DNA of 64,000 nt from the NCBI RefSeq assembly GCF_000004195.4, contig NC_030679.2, positions 28,323,712-28,387,711 on the forward strand. Reading direction: 5' to 3'. Shown piece after piece: positions 36,301 through 51,300 of this stretch. This DNA is from Xenopus tropicalis (taxonomy: Eukaryota > Chordata > Amphibia > Anura > Pipidae). Position 1 is the stretch's first letter. Every line of letters begins with the position of its first letter. The position numbers and the translations under genes were made by a program. Under the pieces are notes generated by a model. It saw nothing but the letters and a program-made list of their open reading frames with translations, ran no database searches and had not been told where the DNA came from.

Positions 36301-39300
36301 CTTGTCAAGGATTACTGCCCAAGTCCTAATCTTCTATGCATAATACTGATGTTACAGAGACAAGTGACTAAGAAACCTACAACTGGGAGGAAAGGGTCTG
36401 GACAAGAGACACAATAATATGTGCTTCATTTCATATGGCTAAAGGTAGACGTACACAATGCAATCCATTCATTTAGAGAGATTGTCAAACAAGCGGATTG
36501 TCTCCTGATATGCCCACCTGCAGTGGGTGATATTGGGCTAATTCGATCGTTTGTAGGGTATATGGGACGACGTACCGAGTCATAAATAAGCCCTATAATC
36601 TCCAGACCATCAAACACTAATGCCTATGGTCCTTAGCCTTTTCTCTCTCAGCTTAGCACTGCCTAGGGACAACAGATCTTCAATGAAATAACTTGACTTA
36701 CTGAGTTCTTGAAGCTGGCGTAGATTGACACTGTCTTCTGCTGCATTCTGATCTCCAGGACAGATAAAAAGATGGCATTTTTTCAGCAGGAAAAAGCCTT
36801 CCATCCAGTGATCTGGGTTCAGCATCGCCTTGTAACGCATTCTCCCCACTCGCTGAAATTCATGAGCCACCAAACAGTGACAGCTCACTGGAGTGAACCA
36901 CTACAGAGAGGGATGGGCAATTAAAGTTAGCAGGACCATATTGTAAACTAGACATGTCTAACATAAGGCCTTGCGCCTAAGGATATCTTTAAGGGGTGGC
37001 AAATGGGAAGCTGACCTGGGCCCTGAATTCCAGAAGTAAAGAAGGGTCCCTTGCCTGATGGATTCTGCTTCCTCGATATGAAGGCCCTTAGGGTAGTGTG
37101 TCTTAGACCTCTCTACCACTAAGGACTAGATTATACTGAATTTTAACCTAACAGAGTGACTGGGGCTGTTAAACATGTAGTTGGCAGCAGACAGAGGGAC
37201 ACTCTTTTGACATCTCCTAAATACCTTTCCAATTGCACTTGTCCAAGTCTGAAGTGTTTCAGCTGCATCAGTCCCAAACTGGTGAACTTTCTCTGTAGCT
37301 AAGTATATCTCAAACATGTAGCGAAACCTATAGCAAAAGAAACAGCAGATCAACATTATATTAGCAGGCATGGTTATGGCTTTCTTGCTTTTAATAAGAA
37401 GGGCTGATGTACAGACAGGTAATATTTATACAGTATATATATTTTAGTGGGACCTTTCTATCACTGTGAGAGCCATTCTGCTTCCACAAAAGAGAAAACT
37501 GTATAAAGATATAGTTATTTAAAGAACTTGAGCTGCATACATAACCCAATGCCCCCTTATTAAGTAGTGAAAGTGAATGAAATAACTATGTCTATAAGTG
37601 TTGATATACAAATGTGTGTCGTTAAAGGCATAAAAACATTAAACATTGGAACGCACGGTGAATGAATAAATAGAAGAATTGCTGTGAAATGGTGTGCTAG
37701 TCCTGTTTATATGTATTTACATATTTTTTAGTTCGGCGCCCACCTGATAAACTGGTTTAGAGTGCGGAAACACAGCATTATTTGGCTTTTTTTTTTAATT
37801 ATTTAGATTTATATCCATCAACTGTCCAGTTTGGAATTTTAGCAGCTGTATGGTTGCTAGGGACCAAAATTACCCTAGCAACCAGATAGTTGTTGAGAAA
37901 CTAGAATAAAAAGGAGTGGGTATGAATAGAACACTAATACTAGTGGTAAAAAGTAACTATAACAATGAAACTGCAGCCTCAAAGAGCAATAGTAGTTTGG
38001 CTGCTGGGGTCAGCAATGCCTATTTGAAAGCTGGAAAAAGTCAGAAGACAAAAACAAATAATTCAAAAATAAGAAAAAAAAATTGAGAGCAATTGAAAAG
38101 CTGCTAAGGACTGGTCATTCTATAACATATAATATCCAAGTTGGAACTCAACAGATATTTAAAGAAAAACTAAATTATAAATCTGCTATAGACACCTATA
38201 AAATCTAGTGAATTATATTAAAGTTAATAGTGTTAAAAAGTATATAGAGGTTTCTACAAATAGTTATAACAACCAACATTTAAAAAATAAACAGCTACAA
38301 TTAACATATTCACTCCCATTAGGGCTTTGGTGTTTAATTTGTAACTGTAACCATCACATGAAGGATAGTATGTGTGGTGCTTCCATGATTCTGTGCCCAT
38401 GTACTGAGCAATTAGTGGTTTGCTAAAATAAAACTCCCAGTATCAAAATACTTTTCCCTCATGAGTGTGCCAGCCATTGCTTTCATATTGAAATATTGTG
38501 TGGGTGCATCTAACCCATACCAGCCAAGAGAAGGATAAATCTCTGGGTAAAGGCAAAATGTCAAACCAAATCATGGACTGAGTTAATCCTTATCTATTGG
38601 AGGTCCTCCTACACAGTAGGCTATGTCTGACACCCAGACATACAGTACCTTTCCACTGGAGATGGGCTGCACAACACGTCCTGCCTGGTCACTCCCATAC
38701 ACACCACTTCTGACGGGTCAATCTTTCCAAGGGGTTCAGAGGCCTTGTCGCTATCATAGAATGTGAGGGATCTTTCCAGAACGCACCAGTGTTTGTGGAA
38801 TTCTAGGTTCCATGCAAATAACAAAGATATAAGAAGACCTGTTGTAAACTTTAGTACCACACTCTACCATGTATAAAAAGCTAAAAACACAAGGTTCTGC
38901 TACAACAGGGATCCTTAACTTAGGGCCTGGACCCAAGAATTGATCCCCATAATCCCCTATAATAACGTGAAGCTTGTTTCTACAACAGACAACAGTAATA
39001 ATGAGTGCATAATTGGTTCTAAACTAATTTTCAACGATTACAATTGAGTCCCCTGAGATAAAATGCAATAAGTCTTTATTATTTATTATTTTACTAATAT
39101 AACATATAAAACATATAAAATATATATATTTTTCTACTGCTTTATTTCCCCAGACTTAAGTTATGGTGTTACTGGCCCAATAAGAAATGTATTCCATGCC
39201 TTAAGCTGGCCATACACACACCGGGGTTTCGTACGATATTTGGTGCGTGTATGGCGAATCAGTAAGGCGACTGATATTGCAAAAGGCTGCTGATATCGCT

Positions 39301-42300
39301 CTACTCGCCAATCGGGCAGGTTAAAAGATTTTGATCGGGGGTCATTGAAGGCGTCTGAGCAAAATCTGCCTTCAGGGCTGAATAGGTAGAAGGAGGTAGA
39401 AATCCTATCGTTTCAGCCCTGAAAGTCTGTGGAGGGTGGGAACGATCTTTCGTGCAATCGATGGTCGCACGAAAGATCTAAAATCGCCACATGTGTGGTC
39501 ACCTTAAGGGGCAACTGTCTCCCAGGATAACTATCTTCAAGCTTACTTTTACCCTCCAATAGGCTTGCTATTATGTTATAAAACTATTGCAAGAAGCCAT
39601 TAAAGGCATAGCCTCTCAGTCCAAGGGTATGGATGACTATTTTCAGAATATGAATAGCCAAACAGAGGCATAAAAAAATGGCAGCTTTCATAAGGGACCT
39701 CACCCTGAATTTTCTCATAGAAGTACAGAGAGATACCATAAAACTATGCAAAAATAAATATCCCCTATGAATCACAATTTGAATGTATGCTAAAATGTTT
39801 AACCAACTCAACCACTTTTTCTATTAACATCATTAGGTTACAAGATGTCATAGTTCTCATTTCTATTCTATTTCTATTCTGGGTTTATTTCTTGGTCTTA
39901 TGCAATTTTTCCATGCACTTCTTTTAAAACTAATAAACACATTATGTTAAACTGGAAACACCTACATCGGATGCAAGGTTGTACTATTTATATGTCTACT
40001 TCTCTGTTTCTGTTCTAAACAGAATTTAATTTGACTGTTCAGACAAAACCACCAGCTTCCTTACCATCTTTAGATTTCCTTGCTGTGAAAAGTTTGGTCA
40101 ATGCAGCTGTTTTGTTTAGGTACCCAGAGTGCACCACGGGCTGGAGGATCTCATCGTACACTCTAGCTTGGTTGGCTTCATCGAAACCTAGACTATCAGC
40201 TTCACGCATTAGAAGAAATAATGACAAAAATAGGTTTCTATTAAAAAGTTTGCTGTCCAAGGAAACAAGAAAAATAATTCCATAAAGGACTTGATTATAC
40301 TTAGAGGTGGTTGGGGAACCCATTGTAGCTCTCAAAAATAGGGATTCACAAATCCACTACCACTAATTTGGGATTTGCCTGAACCACTGAATCCTTCATG
40401 GAAGACTGACTCAGCAAATCCTGTGAATGCTGTTCTTCTACATAGTTCTACAATCAATATATGCTGAATGCTGAAAAATATCATCAAAATATCATCAAAA
40501 GGGAAGCATAAAGTTATTGCCTCAGACGGAAAATTCTTCCAAAATAACCTCTGCAAAGGCAATCTCACTGAGTCAGCAAAGGATATCAGAGAAGTCAGAA
40601 AAACACAAATTATTGCAAAAAGAAAGGCCAAGTTTGTTTCTCTGCTGTGTGATATATAGTAAGTTATGGATGTCATCTATTTTCACATAGTACTGTTTAT
40701 AAGCAAACAGTAACTTTAGTACTGTATTTATGCAAGGGGCATGTAAAAGTGCAGGAATATACTGAACCCTCTGTGTAGAGAGAGCTTCAACAGCTCAAAA
40801 GTGCTTTTTTCAGATTTAAACAAAAGGTGCACACCGCTGTGTGTGGGTGTGTGTGTCAGATGGGGCAGCTTAGATCCCCTTGTATTAGGAGTGATGGCAG
40901 GCTGAGAGGAGCATTTTGTCTGCTGCTGTGCAGACAAAAAGCTGTGTCTTAGAGGTATAATATACTAGTGTATTATAACACTTTATTACCATTTATACTG
41001 TTGGTGCTTGCTCTCCAGGTGTCGGAGGACTGTACAACCAGCATGGCATTGTCCTGTCCCACTGCATCAGCGACACATTCTGCGTCTGAGAATAACTGCA
41101 TTACAGAATTCAGCAAATTGGGTCCAGCGACGGCTGCACAGAGCACCTGCAAATCATATTAGACACCTTTAGCTGGGCTATAGGAGATCTTATAGGAACA
41201 TTTATAGACATATGGGCAATGACAATTGTAAATGAATTTTAAATCTAATTTAAATACTGCTTTTTTGCGCACACAAGAATATAGGTATGAGACCTGTTAT
41301 CCAGAATGCTTGGGACCTGTGGTTTTTTGTATCAGGGATCTTTCTGTGATTTAAATCTTCATGCGATTTAAATCTTCATCTTCAAGTCTGCTAAAAATTA
41401 TTTAAACCTTAAAAAAACCCAACAAGATTGTTTTGCCATCAATTTGTATTCATGCACCTTAGTTACCATCAAGTACAAGCTACTGTTTTATTATTACAGA
41501 GAAAAAGAAAATTTAAAATTTTTTGATTAAAATCAAGTAAGTCTATGGCAGATGGCCTTCTTGTAATTTGCAGCTTTGTGGATAATGGGATTCTAGGTAA
41601 GGGATCCCATACCTGTATAATCTTTGACTTCTGTTTTATTCATTCTACATACCACCCTCCCCTCTAAAAAAACTGCTTGGAGAAAAATAAAGGGGTTATG
41701 CCCAAAGTAAGATTTTCCCCTGGTCCTGTAGCCAAGAGCAACCTATCAATATTTAGCTTTTACTATTCTGGTACAGTAAGGATAATTCAAGAAAACATAA
41801 GTTGCCTAGATTTGCCATTTCAGAGACATGGGGTTGATTATAAAGAAAGTAAAGTTGGAAAGAGCAGCCAATCAACAATTAATTTTGGCATTCCAAAATA
41901 AGACCCAATTGGTCACTACTGGAAAATCAGCCCTATAATCAACATTCTGCATATATAAAATACAGAAGTTACAATTAGACAGAGAATACCCTGTAAGAGA
42001 ATTCAGACCTTATATTGTGAATGAATACAGAATTCTATACTGACATTTTTAAGTTCTCTATTTCAAAGCACCAAAATAATTAATTTTTTTAATGTCATGT
42101 TATGAAAAAAGTCTAAGGAAGTCTACAGAATTGATTGATATATGCAGAAGTATTTAATATCAATTTTATACAGGTATAGGATCCCTTATCTGAAAACCCA
42201 TTATCCAGAAAGTTATGAATTACAGGAAGGCCATCTCCCATAGACTCCATTATAAGCAAATAATTCTAATTTTTAAAAATAATTTCCTTCTTCTCTGTAA

Positions 42301-45300
42301 TAGTAAAACAGTACCTTGTACTCAATCCCAACTAAGATATAATTAATCCTTATTGGGGGCAGAACAATCCTATTGGGTTTATTCAATACTTAAATGATTT
42401 TTAGCATAAGATCCAGATTATGGAAAGATCCCTTATCTGGAAAACCCCAGGTCACAAGCAGGATAACAGGTCCCATACCTGTATTGGATTGAAATCTGGG
42501 CTTTGAGAGGGGACATTGCAGGAGATGACCCTATTTGGCTTTTAGCTACGCAGATGTTCCTTGGGCCACATGTTTCAGAAAGTTGAGCTGCTGAGATATA
42601 TTCTGATCAAGTTTCACTTTAGCAGACAGAAACATGCGGTCTTGCAGTATTTGCATGTTCCATTTTAAGCAGATGCACCACACATATTGCTTTGGCCTCA
42701 AAAAAAATCTTTGTTTCATAAGACCACAAAACATTTTCCCACGTTGTCAACTCATGCTCAAGATCTCTAAACTTGCATTCACATGTTCTTTGTAGGAAGC
42801 TAGGGTGAGTATGCAAGCACTTGATATGGCGCAACTTCACTTCAGTCTCAGCTACAGAAATTGGTAGCTCATATAAAGTGGTTGCTAGCCTCTTAGTGGC
42901 TTCTCTCACAGGTCTCTCTCTTGTTTGTACAAAGAAATGACAATGATGACCCCTTCTAGGCAGTGTTTAGGTGTTCTGATGTAGCTTTCACGTAATTGTT
43001 GGGACATCCAAAAACCAACAATACTGCAATCTGTACTCCCAGTGCATTGGTATTGCATTATCTTCTTTGGAACACTCTTCAATCTTCACAGCCATCCTTC
43101 ATATTCACAAACTGACTAATGATTGCTTGGGAACTGTGGGAGTTTTATCCAAAAAATCAGCTACTTTATATTTATGGTTTACTGTTAGCAACCAAATGCA
43201 AGGCAAATATGACCTCATTAGAGCTGTCGTTTTGCACAACAATGGCTACATGTTAGGGATGGCTAAGGCTGAGTACTAACTTGTTAACATCAAATATAAA
43301 TAGGGTTGCTCTAAAAGAACATCGTGGCCCACCAAATGGGAATCTCAGAAAGCACCGACCTAGTGAGTATTCAATCACTATACTTTCCGAAAGCGTAGTA
43401 GTAGTAGTGGGCATAATGCTGTAATTCCCATAAGCCCAAGAGTAGGAAACTACAATGGCATTTCATATCACAGTTCCATGTTGGAACCCAAACAAGGACA
43501 AATGTTGCTGTTGTGTATAGTTGCCACCAGACCATATTTTGATTATTGAAACTTAGCAGCAGCTGCTGCATTTTCCACCTTAGGCTTATACTCGAGTTAA
43601 TAATTTTTTCCAGTTTTCTTGGGTAAAACTAGGTACCTCGGCTTATATTCGGATGTACAGTAATAATATTTGCCACTGTTATAAACAGAAAAAAAAGAAT
43701 GTATTTTTTCTAGAACAACCCTACTCTTGGGTCACGGCAGCAACAATTGGTTGCTACAACTGATTGGTTGCTACATGAGACTAAACCTATAGAAAGCTTT
43801 GCATCTTCTATTACATTTTCCCAGTATGGTACAACAAGAAACAGTGAGAATCTTTATTAAATTTCACCTATTGAAACCTTTTTTCTCTAAACTGTATAAT
43901 AATACCTTAAGTATCTCCTCCTGTGTGTTTAGCTGAGGGTGAAACCCTCTGTATTTGCCTTCCCGGTATTTCTGCGTGATAAAGTTCCTTCTTCTTTCCA
44001 CAGGATCATCAGTATGTAGCATCTCTGAGGGTAGAAGTTTTGCTGCCCAGAAGCGGTTTGCTTTGTCATTTCCCAAGATGATGAAAAGCTGCAAATGTTA
44101 AAAAGGACATTAACATATAGATGCCAACATATATTACACTATGCAAACAGGGACAAGTCCTTTAGAAACCAGAGTTGTTCCGACCTGCACAATTTCATTG
44201 CTCCAGATGCTAGTGTCTAGTTTCAGACTTTGCACTTTGGAAATATTGGTACCAAGACTTCTGTGCACACCTGTGGAATAAATAACAGAAATTAAAGGGA
44301 TATTTAATGAATGGTGGTCTATTCCAGAAGGATGATCCAGAACCCTGCAATGGGCTACAATAGCTCCAAGCTAACTTCTGAATTTGGTTTACTCTTAGTC
44401 ACCATAAGGTGAGGGCACAAATAGCATTTGCCACCCACAGGAAATAACTTAGCCCAGTGTTAATGTAAATTACTACAGGTAAAACATATCAATTGTGTAA
44501 TCACGACTTTAAAGGCTATTCTGCTATTTATATAAAAGGGGTGGTTCACCTTTAAGTAAACTTTTATTATGTTATAGAATGTTCTATTCCTTTTAACGTT
44601 GCAATTGGTCGTAATTATTTATTTCTTATAGTTTTTAAATCATTTGCCCTCCTCTTCTATATCTTTTCAGCTTTTAAATAGGGTTCACTGACCCCGGCAG
44701 CCAAAAACAACATTGCTATGCAAGGCCACAATTTTATTGTTATTGTTGCTTTTTATTACTTGTCTTTTTAATCAAGCATCTCCTATTCATATCCCAGTCT
44801 CTTATTCAAACCACTGCCTGTTGCCAGGGTAAACAAGACCATAGCAACCAGATCCCTGCTGAAATGCTAAACTGACGAGCTGAGGAACCAAAAGCTAAAT
44901 AACTGAAAAAACAAAAAATGAAGAACATTTGCAAAAAAATAATGTCTACATCATCATCAAAAGTTAACTAAAAGGTGAGTTTACCTAACATGCATAGGTA
45001 TTTTCAGGTGCTTTGTAGCTGGTGTAAGGTATAATTATTTTTTCTAAATAGCCTTGATGTATTCTGGGACAGATAATTATTTATTTGCGGTTATAAAGGA
45101 GCAGCAGGTGTTTATGTATGTCTATTATAAAGTGCACTAACCTGCACACTGTTTACATATCACAACACACAGGTTAATAGAAGCCCAGTCTGGGTTAGAA
45201 GCTCTGCAGTCTGCACATATCTTATTCGATTTATTGGACCAGATCTTTTCAGCTACTTCATAGTCAGACAGCGACTCTGAGATGCACTCTAGCAGGGCCT

Positions 45301-48300
45301 CCATCCACTCTTTCTTCTCCCTCTCAGATTCTGCAGTGAAACTGGGAAAAGTTGTTTGTTCCGTAAGTCATATGGTCTAAACATTTCCACTAACAAATCC
45401 ACATTTGTGGACTTGTCAAACTAGTTTTTTTTCCCATAATTTCTGTAAGATCAGTAGAGAACAGAGCACAGGTATTGATGATGTTAATATTCCCCAGTTA
45501 AAGGAAAGATTATCAAGTCTGTTTGGCAACTGCAATTCCCTTTTCCCATGTACTTTGCCTGTGGGGTTATGGGCAGGTAATTGAAATTATTTAAGATCCC
45601 ATCAGAGGATTTACTCTCATCTTATGAAGGTAAATGGTAAAGCAAACAGTTAATAGCTCATACTGTACGCTTTAACTATCGCTTTGCATTGATGCCTCTG
45701 GTTAAATTGAGAAAGATTTGGGATTTTCGTCGATAACAAGCTGTGTAACTTTAGGCGGTGTCTCTCATTTTATGTTAAATATATTAATGAGCTCATTTAG
45801 AGCGGTTAAACATAATTAGCTTTCATTTTTTCAGCTCATATTAACTATTTAACTTTGTATGTGGCAAAGTACATAATACATAATTCCATGGCTGGTTCCA
45901 AGTGATCATACTGAACAGCAGTTAGCTACAGCCTCATCAGGAACCTCTTCTGACATAGCAAAAGCCTCTATGTATCCTGCGTGATTTATGGGGAAAGCCT
46001 GGTCAAGAAAAGACCTATATGGACACCGCCCATTTAGCAGTTTACTTGGCCTACCTGAAGATTTTTTGCATGGTGACAAGTTCAAAGTTCTTGTTCCGTA
46101 CGTCTCTTATGGTGCAGCCATGCATTCCAATCACAAACATTCCTATCCCCATTTTGAAAAGCTGAAGTTGGAGAAGGATAAGTATTATTGTACAGACAAA
46201 TATAAAATAGCTAAGACTAAACAGGAAAAGCATGATAGCATAGCACTCTTTAATTTACTCTTTAATTTATTTAACATTTTTGAAATATTCCAAACTAACA
46301 TATTTTACAAAAAAAGGGTGTGCTGAATCCATCATTTTTGGATTTGGGGTGAGTACCAAATCATGCACAAAAATGTGAACTGTTAGATTTGTAAATGTAG
46401 GTGAACAACCCCCCCCCCCCCCCTCAAATTCAAAAAATATTTGAGGTGATAATAAACAAAGCCCTTAGGATTTGACCAAATACAAAAAAATGCTAAGATA
46501 GAATAAAGAAGAATAAAATATCTGATTCCAAATACCTGATTAGAAGTCATACCCTTATTTTCATTATATGATCAAGGCATTTTCATGCTTCATTAACAGT
46601 TTTAAAATTATCCCAAAGTAAGTAATTACTAACTATCTAAAAAGGAAGTTGAAATACACCATTCTATGTCTAGTACAAATAAATCTAAAGCAACTGGACT
46701 TGTTAAGTAATCATTGAAGACGTTTCACTACTCATCCGAGCAGCTTCTTCAGTTCAACTGACTGGTATGGGAAGTCCTCAGCATATGTAGGATTAGTGGA
46801 AGAGTATACATATGCTGAGAACTTCCCATACCAGTCAGTTGAACTGAAGAAGCTGCTCGGATGAGTAGTGAAACGTCTTCAATGATTACTTAACAAGTCC
46901 AGTTGCTTTAGATTTATTTGTACTAGATATACCATGGCCTGGATGAATGAAAATCTCCATAGTCACACCATTCTATGGTCATTTTGGTGTCGTTATATGT
47001 GAATTAGCCCATTCAACCTGCTCATTTTTGTGAATCCACAATTCATCTGTTGTAAGAACAGCAAAGATCTTGGATTTATAGCCTTTTAGCTCCAGGTAGC
47101 CGGATCTCTGACATGATGAGCTGCAGCCAAGGCGCAGACGTGGGAAGACCATTCGATGTTCTTTAACCCTATTCTGGATCGTGGCACACCACTCGTTCCT
47201 TTGTACTGCATGGACATGAAACAGCAAACAGGACATACACATAATGATGGGTTTTCTTTTTGTTGACATGGTTTATCAGATCACAGCAACTAGTGATTTC
47301 ATGACTTCAGAAGAAAAGAACCAGCTACTTTATTTGAAAAGGATAAAGAGGTTTAATCTAATAACTATGTTTCAAAGCACTTTAGCCTCATCAAATAGTA
47401 CCCGCAGTTTATTTTCTTCCATTAAAGAAATGAATGAAACTGGAATATATATATATATATCAGTAAATATTGCCTTTTTACATCTTTTCCTTTAAGCCAC
47501 CATTTTGTGATCACCTCACAGGAAATAATGCAACTCTAACTGCAACAGGAAGTAGTGTGGGAGAAAAAGACAGAACTTTGTCCATTAATTGGCTCATGTG
47601 ACCTTGCATGTATGTGTGCCCTTGGTTTGCTTGTGCGCACCGTGAATCGGATGATCCCAGAGGCCAGCCCTTAGTACTGTTTAGGATTACCCAATGGCAC
47701 ATACTGCTAAAAAGTTTATTTAGATGAAGCAGGGTTTTACATATGACTGGTTTATGCAATATTTTTTATAGACACCTACACTGTTCAGGGGTATAGTTCT
47801 CCTTTAAGTAATGCAATAATATGCAACCATTTTCTTATTATTCTAAAACACCTTTATATACAAATCCTACATTAACGCCCAAGTAGTTTAGAATTAATTC
47901 CTCTGGTGTCCAAAGCACAGGATGGCCTAGATGCACAAACATATGGTTAACTATGCTTCAAGACATGAACTCTACATTAAAATGGTGGAAAACATAACTA
48001 CATACAGTATATGGAAACAAGCCCCAAAGAATGTAATTTAGACATCATTTCTCTTCTTCCAAAGCACAGGATGGCTTAGAAACACCAACCACACCATAAA
48101 CATGCACCATCCAACAACTATTGCATTTTATAACACTGGCCAGAACACACAGTGTTGCATTCATTGTTCTACATGCAGCTGGCTGAAAAAAGCCATTACT
48201 GATTGGTTGCTGCCTATCAGCAAATTTACCCAGTGGTAATAAATGAGCCACTGCGTGTCCTAAGTCTTATGGTTACAGAAGCACTACTACTAAGAACTAC

Positions 48301-51300
48301 TAAGCAGACTATATGGGCCACATCTGATTTTCTCCCCATGAAGTGGGTGCAGTTAACATACAGGTACTATAGTGTATATTGCCACTAGTTAGGATGTTGA
48401 GTTCTGGGAAGCCAATTTAAAGAAAATTTGTGGTTGCAACTGTGACATATATATTTGCTTATTGAATGCTCACAAAGCTTTGCCACAAACAGAAGCAATG
48501 AGTACAGGTAAGTGAACAACACATTTAAGGTTCACCAAATTCATTTACTTAAGTGTCATAGTGTACCAAAATGACTAGAGAGAACATTAAAGCTGTTTTT
48601 TCATTTGCAATCACTTACGCTACTGTGGTCTTTTTGTAGCATATACATATTATCAGCTATTATAGCATCCACACCACGTATGTTTTTTCACACCCAGTGA
48701 GTGGCGTAATTTGAAATAGCACCAGGAATGGTATAGTCCACCACAATGATATCACAAGTCAACTTTGAGGCCACTGAGCACATAAAGGTTGTTCAAATTA
48801 ATGGTGGCCTATTTTTCATAAACCTCCCTTTTTGTTATATTAATGCCCTTTTCATATGATACATGTTAAAGAAGGGAATTTTAAATCACCTTCATTCTCT
48901 GCTCTGAACACAAACGTCCTGTGTTTTGTGACAACTTCAAATTTATTTTCTTTGGTTGAGCGAGCCATTTCGATGGAGGAGAGAGGGATGACTCCTTTTG
49001 GGTACAGCTCCTACAGTTCAAAACAGAATTTGGACATCTGAGCCACCATATTTAATATTTTTATGGAAACAAATGTGCAGAAACCATAGGTAACACCAGG
49101 AAAACATTGGTTGAGAGAATCCTTCACCCAATAAAAGTAATCAAAATCCCTTCGGTCAATACAGTTATGTTACCCGGAAGCCAAAAAGCTTTGAATTATG
49201 GAAAGGCCATCTCCCATAGACTCCAAGTTATATATATAAAAGTTTTAAAACATTAAATAGATGCATTTATTTGCTTGTTTTTGATGCTGACCTATAAATC
49301 ATTGTATGTCAGGTTATGAGGACAGAGTCTCTCATATTAAATCAGAGCAAACCTCATTATAAAATTAAGGGGGAATGTACTGTTCAAAGGTATGGAGTAT
49401 TGTCATTATTATTCCTTTATATCAGAGGAACATATGAATTTCAGCATGTCTTTTGTTTTGCTGGAGAAAAAAGTGTGAGAAAAAACATCCATTGACTCTA
49501 ATGCATTTGGCCTGAGAAATAAAGGTCAATGCATTTTGCAAAATTTTGGTAAATGCATCACAAAGCGAAATGGGGCAGTTTAGCTCATAACTACTGCTGG
49601 CAATGTTAATGTATTTTTCCATTAATACTAATAGATTTGTGTTCCTATAGCAACACATGTGGGCCAGGAGTTCTGCCTGCCTGTATATCAGTAGATTCTC
49701 AACAGATCACATAGTGCTGTAGTGCGGAGAGAACTGTACATACCCCCAATAGTGGCCTAAAACAGATGGAGCTTTTCTGTCCAACTACATGCTGAATGTC
49801 TCAGGTCAGGCAAGCAACACAGTGACATACTTAAATATAAAGGGACACTTAATGGGGCCAGTGGGCCCAGGGCAAAGCTGTCATTGGTGGGCACCCACAC
49901 CAGCCCCAGGAAATATGTAACAGGGCTACCTTCAAGCAGGTGAATATTAATATAATAAGGAAGAAATAGTCTGTGTTTACTGATGTAGATATGAAGTCAA
50001 GGTACCCCACCCAAGACCAATAGCCATGAGAGCAAAAATATCACCCCAGCTTTTTACTAGAAAGAACCCATTGGAACATTTACTCTAATAGAAAGTTAAA
50101 GTAAACAAAAAAGAAAATTGTCATGTTTGTAGAGCTCTTCCATCTGGTTAACTGGTTAAAATGAGGGATCTGTAATTTCTGTGGGATGCTTCATTCATAC
50201 AAACCTGGTGTCCTTTTTGCCCATTCATTTTAATGGCAATATATATAATGCATACTGTATATACTGAGCAGAGAAATGATTCTGTTGGCAAAGTCATACT
50301 TTGCTGATGGTGGCATTTGTGACAGTTAAACCCGAACTATAAACATTGTGTATTTCCCATTTAGGCAGAACACCAACCAACTAGAAATACTTGCCATGTT
50401 ACCTTAAGGTTCTTCTCAGCCCCTCTGAATAAGCAGATTGGAATAAAGCAGAAGAGAATTAAAAAGAGAGAGACGGGACAGGGGAATAAGGAAATGATGC
50501 AAAGGATGCATTACCTTGTCATTGCTGAAATACATGAGATTCTGTCCATCAAACTTTACATATCGTCTCTGAAAGACATAATTACTGGAGAGAACAGAAA
50601 ACACAGTATTGGTTCATATTCATTACAAGACAATGTACACATATAAGTGAGCAGCTGGCACATTTACAGGATGATGCTAAAGTGATAGGCTGCCCAAAAC
50701 AGTCAGTTTAGTATCTAACATTACAGACTGACACCTAACTAACTTGAGATTTAAGATGCTGTCTGGTTGCTAGGATCAGTGAGCCCCAGTAGCCATAGTA
50801 CAACGTACAATAAACAGTAAGATCTACCAGTTTGGCCAGGATGCTAAAGAAACAGATATTTTCTTGATCTAGCCATCCAAGTGGTGGAACAAAATAGGCT
50901 CAACCAAATGTTTAGCCCTTGGGCCAACAATCATATTTCAAGGATGGCCATAGGATAATGGGACTTTCTAGTCTGTCTATCAAATATTTGAATGTACCTT
51001 GACTAGATATTGACTGGTTACCTATTGTTGCTATACATGGACCAGTAGGCTGCTCAATCAATTAGCTGACTGCCAACCACTGCAGCCAATGTCTGCCCGT
51101 GTATAGTCTAATTTTTTGCCTTTTGATTAGTAGCTTTGCATTTGCATTTAGTCTTCTCCTATTTACGTTCAAGCATTTTTATTTAGTTGCAGACCATGCC
51201 ACCACAGCACTGGTGCCCTTTAGGCTATAGCCACGCTGGGCTGATTCTGGGCCCCTGGATAAACAAAGGCCAAAAAGGAGCCCCTGTGCCTTTCCATGTG

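Noticed and set aside
36428..36605. Possible MITE (gtagacgtacacaatgc ... gatcgtttgtagg)
   Set aside because: Composition resembles the MITE at 39200, but no convincing inverted ends or target duplication could be placed.
45331..45336. Alternative acceptor actgcag for arap3 exon 9
   Set aside because: Using it gives an immediate stop in the required phase; the upstream cccag acceptor restores FSFTAESE.
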